This document shows positions 8,093-17,377 of a DNA stretch of 60,472 nucleotides, piece by piece; position 1 is the first letter of the stretch; each line of letters opens with the position of its first letter. A program made the position numbers and the translations under genes. The DNA comes from Prevotella sp. Its GTDB lineage: Bacteria > Bacteroidota > Bacteroidia > Bacteroidales > Bacteroidaceae. Location of the stretch: positions 1 through 60,472 of the forward strand of contig JAGBJJ010000008.1 of NCBI GenBank assembly GCA_017934525.1, given 5' to 3'. Under the pieces are notes generated by a model, which worked only from the letters and a program-made list of their open reading frames with translations, was not told the origin of the DNA and ran no database searches.

Positions 8093-8830
8093 ATGATGCA
8101 GTTAACCGATATATCCTTGTGGGGCGTGTTGCTCGTTGGGCTGATGCTGGGTGTGGCACTCAGCCTCTTCTATGTGGCTGACCGCCGCATGTTTCAGCGG
8201 GCTTTGCGCGCGCTGGGTTTGATGACAAGCCAGCTGGCTGCCTTGGGCGCCTGCCTGTGGGTGGTTTATGAACTTGACGTCTGGTGGGCGTCGGTGTTGT
8301 GGGCTCTCTCGCTGTCGGCCGCAGGCGGACTGCTGGTGGCCCGCCGGGCTCATCAGCCGTGGCGGCGCGCCATGCTGCCTGCCGGCATAGCTCTGATTAC
8401 TGGCAGCTGCCTGCTGGCCGGCTGTCTGTTGTTGGCCATACCGGTGTCTACGGGGCCGCGCCTCTTTGCCGTGCTGCAGTCGCTGCTGGTCTCGTCGATG
8501 GTGCAGTCGCTGTCGTCATCGTTCGCCACCTACTCGGCCAGTCTGCTCCACACCGAGGCTCATCGTCGCTATCTGTTGGCCAACGGCGCGTCGCGTCTGG
8601 AGTCGCTGGTGCCCAGTGTGCGACGGGCGGTGCGCTCGGCGGCGGTGGCCCAGCTGCAGTCGATGGCTCTGCCGTTGCTCGTGGTGGCGCCGCCGTTCTT
8701 CGGCGGTCAGCTCATAGGCGGCGTGTCGCCCCTGGCTGCAGCTGCCGTGGCCTGCCTCTTCATGGCTGCGGCCCTTGCAGCATCGGTGCTGTCGGTGTTG
8801 CTCTTCATTGCTGTCTGGGAGCGGCGGTGA
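8093..8830 (+). CDS. FetB/UPF0014 family ABC transporter permease
   Basis: This 245-residue integral membrane protein has about seven hydrophobic segments. The family's hallmark cytoplasmic loop is clear: LLANGASRLESLVPSVRRAV, then QSMALPLL and FFGGQLIGGVSPLAAA. E. coli FetB works with FetA in iron export and peroxide resistance. Here the partner ATPase, 56 bp upstream, has lost its nucleotide-binding motifs, so the energetics of the pair are unclear. Confidence 0.85.
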   Translation: MMQLTDISLWGVLLVGLMLGVALSLFYVADRRMFQRALRALGLMTSQLAALGACLWVVYELDVWWASVLWALSLSAAGGLLVARRAHQPWRRAMLPAGIALITGSCLLAGCLLLAIPVSTGPRLFAVLQSLLVSSMVQSLSSSFATYSASLLHTEAHRRYLLANGASRLESLVPSVRRAVRSAAVAQLQSMALPLLVVAPPFFGGQLIGGVSPLAAAAVACLFMAAALAASVLSVLLFIAVWERR

Positions 8831-8869
8831 GTAGTGTTTTGTTGCTTGTTTTCCCCTCTTTTCTTTATT

Positions 8870-10090
8870 TCAGAATGCCCGTCCAGGAGTGCTGGGGGCA
8901 GCTGAAGCCGTGTCACCCATGAGCAGCGGCATGAACTCATGCGGCTGCAGCAGGCCGTAGGCTCCGGCTGCACAGGCCGACTCGTCGAAGCGGTCGACCG
9001 CATCGGGCACTATACCTCTATAATATATAAGAAAAGGCACGGGGTCGGCCGTGTGGGTGCGCAGCTCCACGGGCGTGGGGTGGTCGGGTAGCAGCGCCAC
9101 GGCTATAGGTTCTGACTGTTGTGTAAGAGCTTCGCAGACAGGGCACAGCAGACGGGCGTCGATGTCTGCGATGGTCTGCAGCTTCAGCGGTAGGTCGCCG
9201 TCGTGGCCGGCCTCGTCGGGAGCCTCCACATGGAGCAGCACAAAGTCGTCCTGACGCAGGGCGTCGATGGCTGCCAGTGCCTTGCCCTCGTAGTCAGTGT
9301 CGGGCCGACCGGTGGCTCCGGGCACGTCGATGCAGCGCAGTCCGGCATAGCGCGCTATGCCACGCACCAGGCTGGTGGCCGTGATGACGGCTCCGCTCCA
9401 CAGTTGCGGCCAGTAGCTGCGCAGGGGTGCCAACTGCAGGCGGTGGCCTCCGCCCCAGGGCCAGATGCTGTTGGCTGTGCTGCGGTGGGCAAGCACCTGC
9501 TGCGAGCAGACGATAAGCGTGCGCAGGAGCATGGCCGTGGACAGTCCTTCGTCGAAAAGGTCTGGCGCAGGGGCAAACTCACGCCATGGCCGTCCGATGA
9601 GGTCGTGGGGCGGCGTGCATGCCACCTGCCTCTCGCCTTGCTTCACCACGAGCAGATGGCTGTGGCCCGAGCCGACCATGAAGCACACCCGCTCGTTGCC
9701 CAGCTGCTCGTTGAGCAAGCGGATGAGCGGCTGGCTTTCGGCGGTAGTGATGCCGTCGCCGTTGTGCGAGGTGATGATGCCGTCGCGGATGGTGATGAGA
9801 TTGCAGCGCAGGGCCAGGTCGCCGTCGGCCAGCTCATAGCCCATGCCGGCGGCCTCCAGCGGTCCGCGTCCCTCGCTGACCGCCGCCGCGTCGTAGCCCA
9901 GAATCGAGGTGATGGCCACGTCGGAGCCCGGCGTCATACCGCTGGGCACGGTGACGAGCATCCCGCATCGCCCCTTCCGTGCCAGCAGGTCCATACAGGG
10001 TGTGTGGGCGTGCTGCAGCGGCGTGAGCCCGTCTAACTGGCTGACGGGTCTGTCGGCCATGCCGTCGGCTATGATGATAAGTCGTTTCAC
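8870..10090 (-). CDS. apgM: cofactor-independent phosphoglycerate mutase, ApgM type
   Basis: This 406-residue alkaline-phosphatase-superfamily enzyme interconverts 3- and 2-phosphoglycerate. Evidence: the N-terminal metal-site motif LIIIADGMADRP, SGMTPGSDVAITSILGYD carrying the phosphorylated Ser region, GRGPLEAAGMGYEL, DGITTAESQPL and the C-terminal metal site LLHVEAPDEAGHDGDL. These are features of the archaeal-type enzyme rather than GpmI. Start ATG is 47 nt downstream of a TACCTTTG element. Confidence 0.93.
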   Translation of the reverse strand: MKRLIIIADGMADRPVSQLDGLTPLQHAHTPCMDLLARKGRCGMLVTVPSGMTPGSDVAITSILGYDAAAVSEGRGPLEAAGMGYELADGDLALRCNLITIRDGIITSHNGDGITTAESQPLIRLLNEQLGNERVCFMVGSGHSHLLVVKQGERQVACTPPHDLIGRPWREFAPAPDLFDEGLSTAMLLRTLIVCSQQVLAHRSTANSIWPWGGGHRLQLAPLRSYWPQLWSGAVITATSLVRGIARYAGLRCIDVPGATGRPDTDYEGKALAAIDALRQDDFVLLHVEAPDEAGHDGDLPLKLQTIADIDARLLCPVCEALTQQSEPIAVALLPDHPTPVELRTHTADPVPFLIYYRGIVPDAVDRFDESACAAGAYGLLQPHEFMPLLMGDTASAAPSTPGRAF

Positions 10091-10137
10091 TTAATAGAAT
10101 ATACTTTGCGTGTTTCCTTTCGTCGGTGTTCCGCCTG

Positions 10138-10145
10138 CAAAGGTA
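10138..10145 (-). promoter_or_regulatory. -7 promoter element for apgM
   Basis: The minus strand reads TACCTTTG upstream of apgM; divergent from the 10189-10196 element. Confidence 0.6.
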
Positions 10146-10188
10146 TAAAAAAATAGCCATTCGTCATACATAATTCATCATTTTTTTA

Positions 10189-10196
10189 TACCTTTG
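10189..10196 (+). promoter_or_regulatory. -7 promoter element for the FAD-dependent protein
   Basis: TACCTTTG lies 5 nt upstream of the GTG start at 10202, leaving essentially no 5' leader. Confidence 0.6.
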
Positions 10197-10201
10197 CAGC
10201 T

Positions 10202-11839
10202 GTGATACAAGAATTTCAACTGCGAGTGCTGCCCGAGGTGGCAGCCGACTCCGATAATCTGCGGCGCTACCTGGCCGACGAGAAAGGTCTTGCATTGGGC
10301 GCCCTGAAGGGCGTGCGCATACTGCGCCGCAGCATCGACGCCCGCCAGCGTACCATCTACGTCAATCTGAAGGTGAGGGCCTACGTGAACGAACTGCCTG
10401 CCGACGATGCCTATACGCCTGTAGATTACCCCTATGTGGGCGACCGCCCGCAAGTGATTGTGGTGGGAGCCGGTCCTGGCGGACTCTTTGCCGCCCTCCG
10501 GCTCATCGAGCTGGGCTATAGGCCCGTGGTGCTGGAGCGCGGCAAGAATGTGCACGACCGCAAGCGCGACCTGGCCGCCATCAGTCGCACGCAGGTTGTA
10601 GACCCTGAGAGTAACTACTGCTTCGGCGAGGGTGGGGCAGGAGCCTACAGCGACGGCAAGCTCTACACCCGCTCGAAGAAACGCGGTAATACGGATAAGA
10701 TACTGAACGTGTTCTGCCAACACGGAGCCTCTGCCGCCATCTTGGCCGACGCCCATCCCCACATAGGCACCGACCGTCTGCCGCAGGTCATCGAGGCCAT
10801 GCGCAACACCATCATACGCTGTGGCGGCGAGGTGCACTTCCAAACCCGCATGACGAGGCTTATAGTGCAGCATGCCGGGGCAGAAACTCAGAAGGTGACA
10901 GGCGTGGAGGCGCAGCAAACTATGAACTGTGAACTAAGGGCTATGAACTTCTTCGGCCCCGTCATCCTGGCCACCGGCCATTCCGCACGCGACGTCTACC
11001 GCTATCTGGCCGAGGCCCGCATAGAGATAGAGCCGAAAGGCATCGCCGTGGGCGTGCGCCTGGAGCACCCGGCGCACCTGATAGACCAGATACAGTATCA
11101 TCGCCGTGAGGGCAGGGGGCGCTGGCTGCCCGCCGCCGAGTATTCGTTTGTCACTCAGGCTGACGACCGTGGCGTCTACTCCTTCTGCATGTGTCCCGGA
11201 GGCTTTGTCATCCCTGCTGCCACGGGGCCCGAACAGATAGTGGTCAACGGCATGAGCCCTGCCAGTCGCGGCACGCAGTGGAGCAACTCTGGCATGGTGG
11301 TGGAGGTGAGACCCGAAGATGTGCCTCCCTTCTTATCTCCTCTTGAGGGGAAGCATGACTCTTTTGAGGAAGAGGCTGCAAGGGGACTTCAGATGCTCCT
11401 TTTCCAAGAGCAGCTGGAACGTCTCTGCTGGCAGCAGGGCAACATGAGGCAGACGGCCCCCGCACAGCGCATGGCCGACTTCGTCAACGGCCGGCTCAGC
11501 GCCGACCTGCCACGCGCGTCGTATGCCCCTGGGCTTGTGGCGTCGCCCCTTCACTTCTGGTTGCCAAAGCCTATCGTCAGCCGCCTGCAACAGGCATTCC
11601 TGCAGTTTGGCCGTCAGGCTCACGGTTTCCTCACCAACGAGGCCGCGATGATAGCCGTGGAGACACGCACCAGCAGTCCGGTGCGCATCGTGCGCGATCC
11701 GCTCACGCTGCAGCATGTGCGTCTCGAGGGACTCTTCCCCTGCGGCGAGGGTGCAGGCTATGCCGGCGGTATCGTCTCGGCAGGCGTCGACGGCGAGCGC
11801 TGTGCCGAGATGTGCGTCAAATACATGCAAAGTCGCTGA
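10202..11839 (+). CDS. FAD-dependent dehydrogenase (COG2509 family)
   Basis: This is a 545-residue NAD(P)/FAD-dependent oxidoreductase. The dinucleotide-binding motif VIVVGAGPGGLFAALRL is at about residues 83-99, followed by YCFGEGGAGAYSDGKLYTRS typical of COG2509 and a late FAD motif FPCGEGAGYAGGIVSAGVDG. The physiological substrate of the family is not established. The start is a GTG (MIQEFQLRVLPEVAA) placed to include the conserved N-terminus. Two stretches look inserted relative to the family: residues about 240-249 from a heptamer array (10919-10946) and a low-complexity segment at about 11330-11395. Confidence 0.88.
   Translation: MIQEFQLRVLPEVAADSDNLRRYLADEKGLALGALKGVRILRRSIDARQRTIYVNLKVRAYVNELPADDAYTPVDYPYVGDRPQVIVVGAGPGGLFAALRLIELGYRPVVLERGKNVHDRKRDLAAISRTQVVDPESNYCFGEGGAGAYSDGKLYTRSKKRGNTDKILNVFCQHGASAAILADAHPHIGTDRLPQVIEAMRNTIIRCGGEVHFQTRMTRLIVQHAGAETQKVTGVEAQQTMNCELRAMNFFGPVILATGHSARDVYRYLAEARIEIEPKGIAVGVRLEHPAHLIDQIQYHRREGRGRWLPAAEYSFVTQADDRGVYSFCMCPGGFVIPAATGPEQIVVNGMSPASRGTQWSNSGMVVEVRPEDVPPFLSPLEGKHDSFEEEAARGLQMLLFQEQLERLCWQQGNMRQTAPAQRMADFVNGRLSADLPRASYAPGLVASPLHFWLPKPIVSRLQQAFLQFGRQAHGFLTNEAAMIAVETRTSSPVRIVRDPLTLQHVRLEGLFPCGEGAGYAGGIVSAGVDGERCAEMCVKYMQSR
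10919..10946. repeat. heptamer array inside the FAD-dependent protein gene
   Basis: Units ACTATGA, ACTGTGA, ACTAAGG, GCTATGA in 7-bp register, encoding the TMNCELRAMN stretch. The same word, reverse complemented, forms the intergenic array at 49893-49948. Confidence 0.7.
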
Positions 11840-11928
11840 GGCGAGGCCGTGCACCTCATGTCTGTTTAAAAAATCACTTTCGCTGCAAAATAATGTAGCT
11901 TTCGTGTGGCATATTCCATTTTTTTTCG

Positions 11929-11936
11929 TATCTTTG
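11929..11936 (+). promoter_or_regulatory. -7 promoter element for the cytidylate-kinase-like gene
   Basis: TATCTTTG, 34 nt upstream of the ATG at 11971. Confidence 0.6.
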
Positions 11937-11970
11937 CAACATAAAACATAACCATAACTATTTCAATATT

Positions 11971-12591
11971 ATGAACAAGGAGGAGAAATTTGTAATCACC
12001 ATCAGCCGGCAGTTCGGCACTGGCGGTCATGAGATTGGCGCAGAACTGGCAGCCCGTCTCGGCGTGAAACTCATTGATAAGCAGATACTCAACGAGGTGG
12101 CAAGCAAGTTTTGCCGTGTGGAAGACGCGGTGGAGAAGATTGAAGCGCGCAACCCCTTGTGGCGCGACGACTTCACACAGTTCTACCGCTCGTATATGGC
12201 AGGGGCCGAATATAACGGGCAGGAGCACGATCAGACGTCGCACCGCCTCTTCGAGGCCCAGGCTCAAGCCATCAGGCGCATTGCCGAAGAAGAGTCGTGC
12301 GTCATCGTGGGGCGCTGCGGCTTCTACATCTTCCGCAACCACCCCAACGCGCTGAAGATATTCGTACATGCCGACACCGACTGTCGCAAGCGTCGCATAG
12401 CCAAGAAGTACGACATCTCTGAGAGCGACGCGGCGGCCATGATTGTCGACAACGACTACAGTCGCGAACTCTACACGAAGACATTCACCGGCACGGAGTG
12501 GCATGACGCGCGCAACTACGATGTGACGCTCAATGTGCGCATGTTTGGCGTCAATGGTGCCGTCGACTTCCTGATGAACTGTATTGAGTGA
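11971..12591 (+). CDS. cytidylate kinase-like family protein
   Basis: This is a 206-residue P-loop protein of the cytidylate-kinase-like group. The N-terminus [20 protein letters not shown] is the family's variant P-loop, in which the Walker lysine is absent, as usual for this group. Later [17 protein letters not shown] and [15 protein letters not shown] follow the family pattern. Distinct from canonical Cmk; the substrate is unknown. Confidence 0.85.
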   Translation: MNKEEKFVITISRQFGTGGHEIGAELAARLGVKLIDKQILNEVASKFCRVEDAVEKIEARNPLWRDDFTQFYRSYMAGAEYNGQEHDQTSHRLFEAQAQAIRRIAEEESCVIVGRCGFYIFRNHPNALKIFVHADTDCRKRRIAKKYDISESDAAAMIVDNDYSRELYTKTFTGTEWHDARNYDVTLNVRMFGVNGAVDFLMNCIE

Positions 12592-12652
12592 TGCTGAACG
12601 TTATTTCAGCTTCGCTGCAATCTTGAGTTCTTTGATTGATAAAAAAACTGCC

Positions 12653-13435
12653 ATGGCATTTGGTAAATGGATAGGCGGCTACCTCGGATGGAGCGCCGCC
12701 GGGCCTCTTGGAGGTCTGATAGGCTTTCTCATAGGTGCGCTCTTTGACGCCGCCGTCAGCGGGTCGCCGCAGGTGGAGTTTACCTCCGCCGGAAACGGCT
12801 TTCAGGACAGTGTGCGCAGGCAGCAGGGCGAGCGCAACAGCTTCTTGCTCTCCATGCTTGTGCTGGCCTCATATATCATCAAGGCCGACGGGCGCATCAT
12901 GCACTCGGAAATGGAACTCGTGCGCCAGATGCTGCGCCAGAACTTCGGCGACGTGGCGGCGCAGCAGGGCGACCAGATACTGAGGCGACTCTTTGAAGAG
13001 CAGCGTCAAATGGGCTCTTATGCCTACAAGGAGAGCATACGCCAAAGCTGCCAGCAGATAGCCTCGCAGATGGACTACTCGCAGCGCCTGCAGCTGCTCA
13101 ACTTCCTTGTGATGATAGCCCAGGCCGACGGCCGTGTGGATACCGTCGAGGTGGCTGCCCTGAAGGAGGTGGCCCAGTGGATGCAGCTCTCGGCCGACGA
13201 GGTAGACCAGATGCTACACCTCAAGGGTGACTCGCTGGAGGATGCCTACAAGGTGCTGGGTGTCAGTCCCACGGCCACCGACGACGAACTGCGCAAGGCC
13301 TATCGCAAGCTGGCTCTGGAGCACCATCCCGACCGTGTGGCCAAGCTGGGCGACGACGTGCGCCGGGCCGCTGAGAAGAAGTTTCAGGAGATTAATGCCG
13401 CCAAGGAGCGCATCTGGAAGGCGCGCGGACTGTAG
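12653..13435 (+). CDS. TerB-DnaJ domain protein (DjlA-like co-chaperone)
   Basis: This is a 260-residue protein. A glycine-rich N-terminal hydrophobic segment ([20 protein letters not shown]) may insert in the membrane. A TerB-like helical domain follows ([20 protein letters not shown] and [20 protein letters not shown]). A C-terminal J domain contains the HPD tripeptide in [16 protein letters not shown]. This order matches DjlA, a DnaK co-chaperone. Start set at ATG 12653 ([13 protein letters not shown]); an upstream TTG at 12584 would overlap the previous gene. Confidence 0.85.
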   Translation: MAFGKWIGGYLGWSAAGPLGGLIGFLIGALFDAAVSGSPQVEFTSAGNGFQDSVRRQQGERNSFLLSMLVLASYIIKADGRIMHSEMELVRQMLRQNFGDVAAQQGDQILRRLFEEQRQMGSYAYKESIRQSCQQIASQMDYSQRLQLLNFLVMIAQADGRVDTVEVAALKEVAQWMQLSADEVDQMLHLKGDSLEDAYKVLGVSPTATDDELRKAYRKLALEHHPDRVAKLGDDVRRAAEKKFQEINAAKERIWKARGL

Positions 13436-13494
13436 TGATGTTTTTTTTGCACCTTTGTACTCGGTAAATTCTATTACTAAAAAAGAAAAGACAA

Positions 13495-15987
13495 ATGCAT
13501 AGACAGATGATGAGACTTTCGGGCCTGCTGCTCTGTGTGGCGGCAACTGTGCTGACAGGTTGCTCGTCCCGCGTAGGCGACGTACAGGAGTATGTAGACT
13601 TCCTCTACAGGTATATGCCACTGCCCGATTCTACAGACTATAGTCGTGAGTTCTACGAGCAGAACGTGGCGCTGTCGCTGCAGGCACGCCGAGAGATGCC
13701 GTGGGGAAAGAGCGTGCCCGAGCGTGAGTTCCGCCACTTCGTGGTGCCGGTACGTGTGAACAACGAGACGCTCGATTCGGCCCGGATGGTTTTTTATCCC
13801 GAATTGAAAAAACGCGTGGAACAGCTGTCGATGCAGGACGCTATACTGGAAGTGAACCACTGGTGCCACGAGCACGTGACATATCGCCCCAGCGATGCCC
13901 GCACCAGCTCGCCGCTGGCCAGCATCCGCACGGCTTATGGGCGCTGCGGCGAGGAGTCTACGCTGCTGGTGGCTGCGCTGCGCAGCGTGGGCATACCGGC
14001 CCGTCAGGTCTATACGCCGCGCTGGGCCCACACCGACGACAACCACGCCTGGGTGGAGGCCTGGGCCGACGGCAAGTGGTACTTCCTCGGTGCCTGCGAG
14101 CCCGAGCCGGTGCTCAACCTGGGATGGTTCAACGAGAGCGCCTCGCGCGGCATGTTGATGCACACTCGCGTCTTCGGCGACTACGACGGCCCCGAGGAGG
14201 TGATGAGCCGCACGGCCTGCTACACCGAGATTAACGTCATCGATAACTATGCCCCCACAGCGCAAGTGACCGTAGTGGTGACTGATTCTACCGGTCATCC
14301 CGTCAGCGATGCCTGTGTGGAATTCAAGCTCTACAACTACGCCGAGCTCTACACCGTGGCCAGCAAACAGACTGACGCACAGGGCCGTGCATCGCTCACC
14401 GCAGGCCATGGTGACATGGTGGTCTGGGCATCGAAGGCGGGCAACGTAGGCATACAGAAGGTGAGCTTCGATGAAGATAAAGAAATAACTATTTCTCTCA
14501 CGTCTCACTTCTCACGTCTCACCTCGCAGGACTTCGACCTTGTGCCGCCGCCCGTGAATGCACAGCTTCCCAAGGTCACGGCCGAACAGCGTGCCGAGAA
14601 CGACCGTCGGCTGGCTGAGGAAGACTCCATCCGCAAGGCTTACGAGCAGACCATGCCCAACGAAGACTGGCGTGGCAACTATACCGTCATCCAGCAGTTC
14701 CTCAACGAGTCCCAGGACAAGGCGCTGGCCCAGCGCCTGCTTGGCGTCGTCTCGAAGAAAGACCTGCGCGATGTCACCCTCGATGTCTTGAAGGATAATA
14801 CAACGGTGGAAAGTGAAGATAATACTGCCGGAGAAATTACTGGCGAGGGGGCGGCTGATAGCCAATTATATGACAGGTACGTGCTCTGTCCACGAGTGGA
14901 AAACGAGCATCTGACGCCCTACAAACACTACTTCCGCGAAGTGCTGAAGGGCATCAAGAGCGTGGAGCAGCTGGTGCAGTGGACACGTGACAGCATCGCC
15001 ATCGTGGCCGACCGCAATCCGCAGCGCCTGCGCATGCAGCCCATGAGCGTCTATAAGTATCGGCGCACCGATGAGCTGGGCCGCGACATTTTCTTTGTCT
15101 CTGCCGCCCGCTCCCTCGGTTTTCCCGCACGCATCAACGAGGTGAACCAAAAGCCCCAATACTATAAAGACAACCAGTGGGTTGAAGTCACCTACGGCGA
15201 TGGGCAGCCACTTCTCGTTTCTCATCTCTCTGCTCTCACGTTGAAATATCTGCCCGTGGCCCACTACGATGATCCGAAGTATTACATCCACTTCACGCTG
15301 AGCAAAATTGACGAGAGCGGTCGCGCCCAGCTGATGACCTTCCCCGAGGAAGCCACGTGGAGAAACGATTTCGCCAAAGGTGTGGAACTGGAGACTGGCG
15401 ACTATATCCTCGTCACCGGCACGCGTCTGGCCAGCGGCAAGGTGCTCGCCCAGATGATACCCTTCAGTCTCAAAGATGACACGACCATTGCATTTACCAT
15501 GCGCGAAGACGATGAGGAGCCCCAAGTTATCGGCAGTCTCAATGCTGAAAATCTATATACTCCCCTTTCTGTTCAGAGGGAGATTGGGGCTGAGGCTCTC
15601 TCTCTCCTCGCCACCACTGGCCGTGGCTTCTATATTCTCGGCATTGTGGCGCCCAACCAGGAGCCCACGAACCACGCCCTGCGTGACATCAGTGCCTACA
15701 GCAGCGAGTTGGAGAAATGGGGCCGCAAGATGGTGCTCCTCTTCGAGACAACCGACGAGGCACGCCGCTTCAATTTCGATGAGTTCAGCGCCCTGCCATC
15801 GACCGTGGCATGGGGCATTGACCATGACGGTGCCATCTTGAAGGAAGCTTGCGAGCAGATGAAGCTGCCCTCAGCGTCGCTACCTGTCTTCATGGTCTGC
15901 GACACGTTCAACCGCGTCATCTTCGTCTCGCAAGGCTACACCATCAACCTCGGCGAACAGCTTATGAAAGTGGTGCGGCAGCTGTAG
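13495..15987 (+). CDS. transglutaminase-domain lipoprotein
   Basis: This is an 830-residue predicted lipoprotein. The signal sequence ends in a lipobox (VLTGC, Cys23). A transglutaminase-like core has YGRCGEESTLLVAAL (catalytic Cys), DDNHAWVEAW (His) and the following aspartate region (DGKWYFLGACEPEP). A carboxypeptidase-regulatory-like beta domain follows (VTDSTGHPVSDACVEF), then a second transglutaminase-like segment (RDIFFVSAARSLGFPARINE) lacking an obvious catalytic Cys, and a C-terminal thioredoxin-like region with no CxxC. It probably acts on cell-surface peptides or polysaccharide; the substrate is unknown. Two heptamer arrays sit in-frame in the coding sequence (14496-14523, 15212-15239). 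Confidence 0.82.
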   Translation: MHRQMMRLSGLLLCVAATVLTGCSSRVGDVQEYVDFLYRYMPLPDSTDYSREFYEQNVALSLQARREMPWGKSVPEREFRHFVVPVRVNNETLDSARMVFYPELKKRVEQLSMQDAILEVNHWCHEHVTYRPSDARTSSPLASIRTAYGRCGEESTLLVAALRSVGIPARQVYTPRWAHTDDNHAWVEAWADGKWYFLGACEPEPVLNLGWFNESASRGMLMHTRVFGDYDGPEEVMSRTACYTEINVIDNYAPTAQVTVVVTDSTGHPVSDACVEFKLYNYAELYTVASKQTDAQGRASLTAGHGDMVVWASKAGNVGIQKVSFDEDKEITISLTSHFSRLTSQDFDLVPPPVNAQLPKVTAEQRAENDRRLAEEDSIRKAYEQTMPNEDWRGNYTVIQQFLNESQDKALAQRLLGVVSKKDLRDVTLDVLKDNTTVESEDNTAGEITGEGAADSQLYDRYVLCPRVENEHLTPYKHYFREVLKGIKSVEQLVQWTRDSIAIVADRNPQRLRMQPMSVYKYRRTDELGRDIFFVSAARSLGFPARINEVNQKPQYYKDNQWVEVTYGDGQPLLVSHLSALTLKYLPVAHYDDPKYYIHFTLSKIDESGRAQLMTFPEEATWRNDFAKGVELETGDYILVTGTRLASGKVLAQMIPFSLKDDTTIAFTMREDDEEPQVIGSLNAENLYTPLSVQREIGAEALSLLATTGRGFYILGIVAPNQEPTNHALRDISAYSSELEKWGRKMVLLFETTDEARRFNFDEFSALPSTVAWGIDHDGAILKEACEQMKLPSASLPVFMVCDTFNRVIFVSQGYTINLGEQLMKVVRQL
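14496..14523. repeat. heptamer array inside the transglutaminase gene (TCTCACN)
   Basis: Units TCTCACG, TCTCACT, TCTCACG, TCTCACC, perfectly in register, encoding the linker SLTSHFSRLTS between domains. Confidence 0.8.
15212..15239. repeat. second heptamer array inside the transglutaminase gene
   Basis: Units TTCTCGT, TTCTCAT, CTCTCTG, CTCTCAC, encoding LLVSHLSALT. More degenerate than the first. Confidence 0.6.
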
Positions 15988-16010
15988 GATACAGCCACCG
16001 CACCACTTTG
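15967..16010 (+). terminator. hairpin overlapping the transglutaminase stop codon
   Basis: A 12-bp stem AAAGTGGTGCGG/CCGCACCACTTT encloses a second 6-bp stem GCTGTA/TACAGC. The last codons and stop of the gene lie inside the hairpin. A short T-rich stretch follows. It separates this gene from the convergent acetyltransferase at 16022. Confidence 0.75.
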
Positions 16011-16021
16011 TTGAAGGTAAA

Positions 16022-16585
16022 TCACGCTTTGACAAGCTGTTTCACCACCCGGCAGGGATTGCCCACGGCGACAACGCCCGACGGGATGTCATTTACCACC
16101 ACCGAGCCGGCACCAATGGTGGTGCCTGAACCGATGGTGACGCCGGGCAGGATGGTCACCGAGCCGCCTATCCACACATTGTCGCCGATGGTGACGGGCC
16201 GTGCCCACTCCTGGCGCGTGTTGCGCTCGGTGGGGTCGGTGGAGTGGCAGGCTGTGTAGATATGTACGTGGGGGCCGATGAAGCAGTCGTCGCCAATGGT
16301 GACGCGGGCCTCGTCGAGCACGGTGAAGCCGAAGTTGGCAAAGAAGCGCCGCCCCACGCTGATGTGGCTGCCGTAGTCGCAATAGAACGGCTGGTTGATA
16401 AACGCCTCGTCGTCGGCCACATGGCCCAACAGCCGCTTCAGCAGCGCCAGCCGCTCAGCCCGCTGCGATGGCCGCAGCTGGTTGTAGTCGAATACCAAAT
16501 CCTTCGCTTCGTTGAGCTCGCGCAGCAGGTCGGGGTCTACCGCCGAGTAGACCTCGCCTGCCAGCATTTTTTCTTTTTCAGTCAT
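16022..16585 (-). CDS. sugar O-acetyltransferase (maltose/galactoside acetyltransferase type)
   Basis: This 187-residue left-handed beta-helix acetyltransferase has the N-terminal Maa/LacA helical cap (MTEKEKMLAGEVYSAVDPDL) and hexapeptide repeats (NVWIGGSVTILPGVTIGSGT, IGAGSVVVNDIP). The catalytic His lies in YTACHSTD. It transfers acetyl from acetyl-CoA to sugars. Third gene of the ZIP-MBL-acetyltransferase run, 12 bp after the MBL gene; the functional link is not obvious. Confidence 0.9.
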   Translation of the reverse strand: MTEKEKMLAGEVYSAVDPDLLRELNEAKDLVFDYNQLRPSQRAERLALLKRLLGHVADDEAFINQPFYCDYGSHISVGRRFFANFGFTVLDEARVTIGDDCFIGPHVHIYTACHSTDPTERNTRQEWARPVTIGDNVWIGGSVTILPGVTIGSGTTIGAGSVVVNDIPSGVVAVGNPCRVVKQLVKA

Positions 16586-16597
16586 GGCGGAATGGCC

Positions 16598-17347
16598 TTA
16601 CAGTTTCATCACGCGTTTCAGCTCCAGATTCTCGTAACCCTCGGGGCAGTGGGTAGAGAGGTAGACCGTGGGGTTCTCACCCACAAACTCACGCACGCGG
16701 TCGAGCGTCTCGCGGGCGGCGGCCAGGTCTTCAAAGACGATGCTCAGTTTGTTTGCCTTCAGCGCGGCGTCGCAGTAGGTCACGTCGCCGTGCATCATGT
16801 AGCAGAGCCCGTCGCCTGGCTCGCATACCACGATGCTGTTGCCTTTGGTGTGGCCTTTGGCCTCAATCAGCCAAATGCCTTCAGCCACCTGTTGGGCGTT
16901 GGGGAAGTTCTTATAAGGCTTGCCGTACTGGGCGCGCACGATGCGGTCGCCCTCCAGTTTCAGGGCATCGGCATCTTCGGCGCTGATATAAATCTTTGCG
17001 TTGGGGAAGTACTGCAGTGCCCCCGAGTGGTCGGGATGCTTGTGGGTGACGAGAATCTTTGTCACCTGTTCGGGCTTATAACCCAGGGCGGCGAAGGCGT
17101 CCATATAGTCGGCCACGGGCTCGCCCATGTACAACGGAGCACCCAGTTTCTTGGCCGGGGCGGGCGTGCCGCTCTTGAAGCCTGTGTCAACAAGGATCAC
17201 CTCGCTGCCCGTGTCGATAAGAAAGTTCTGCAGACTGCTACGATAGATAATCTGTTCGTCGAAGGCCTCCTTGCCCTCCTCGCCTCCGAAGGCAAATGCC
17301 TGGGTCATAAACCCGCCGTCGAACATGCGAATAGCTTTGATTTCCAT
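16598..17347 (-). CDS. MBL-fold metallo-hydrolase (AHL lactonase-like family)
   Basis: This is a 249-residue metallo-beta-lactamase fold protein. The zinc-binding motif HxHxDH is seen as THKHPDHSGAL (about residues 101-111), with further ligands in EAKGHTKGNS and YMMHGDVTY. It resembles the N-acyl-homoserine-lactonase-like group but also general hydrolases, so no substrate is assigned. It lies in an apparent operon between a ZIP transporter and an acetyltransferase. Confidence 0.85.
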   Translation of the reverse strand: MEIKAIRMFDGGFMTQAFAFGGEEGKEAFDEQIIYRSSLQNFLIDTGSEVILVDTGFKSGTPAPAKKLGAPLYMGEPVADYMDAFAALGYKPEQVTKILVTHKHPDHSGALQYFPNAKIYISAEDADALKLEGDRIVRAQYGKPYKNFPNAQQVAEGIWLIEAKGHTKGNSIVVCEPGDGLCYMMHGDVTYCDAALKANKLSIVFEDLAAARETLDRVREFVGENPTVYLSTHCPEGYENLELKRVMKL

Positions 17348-17377
17348 AAGTATAAATTTATTGAAGTTAATAGAAAA

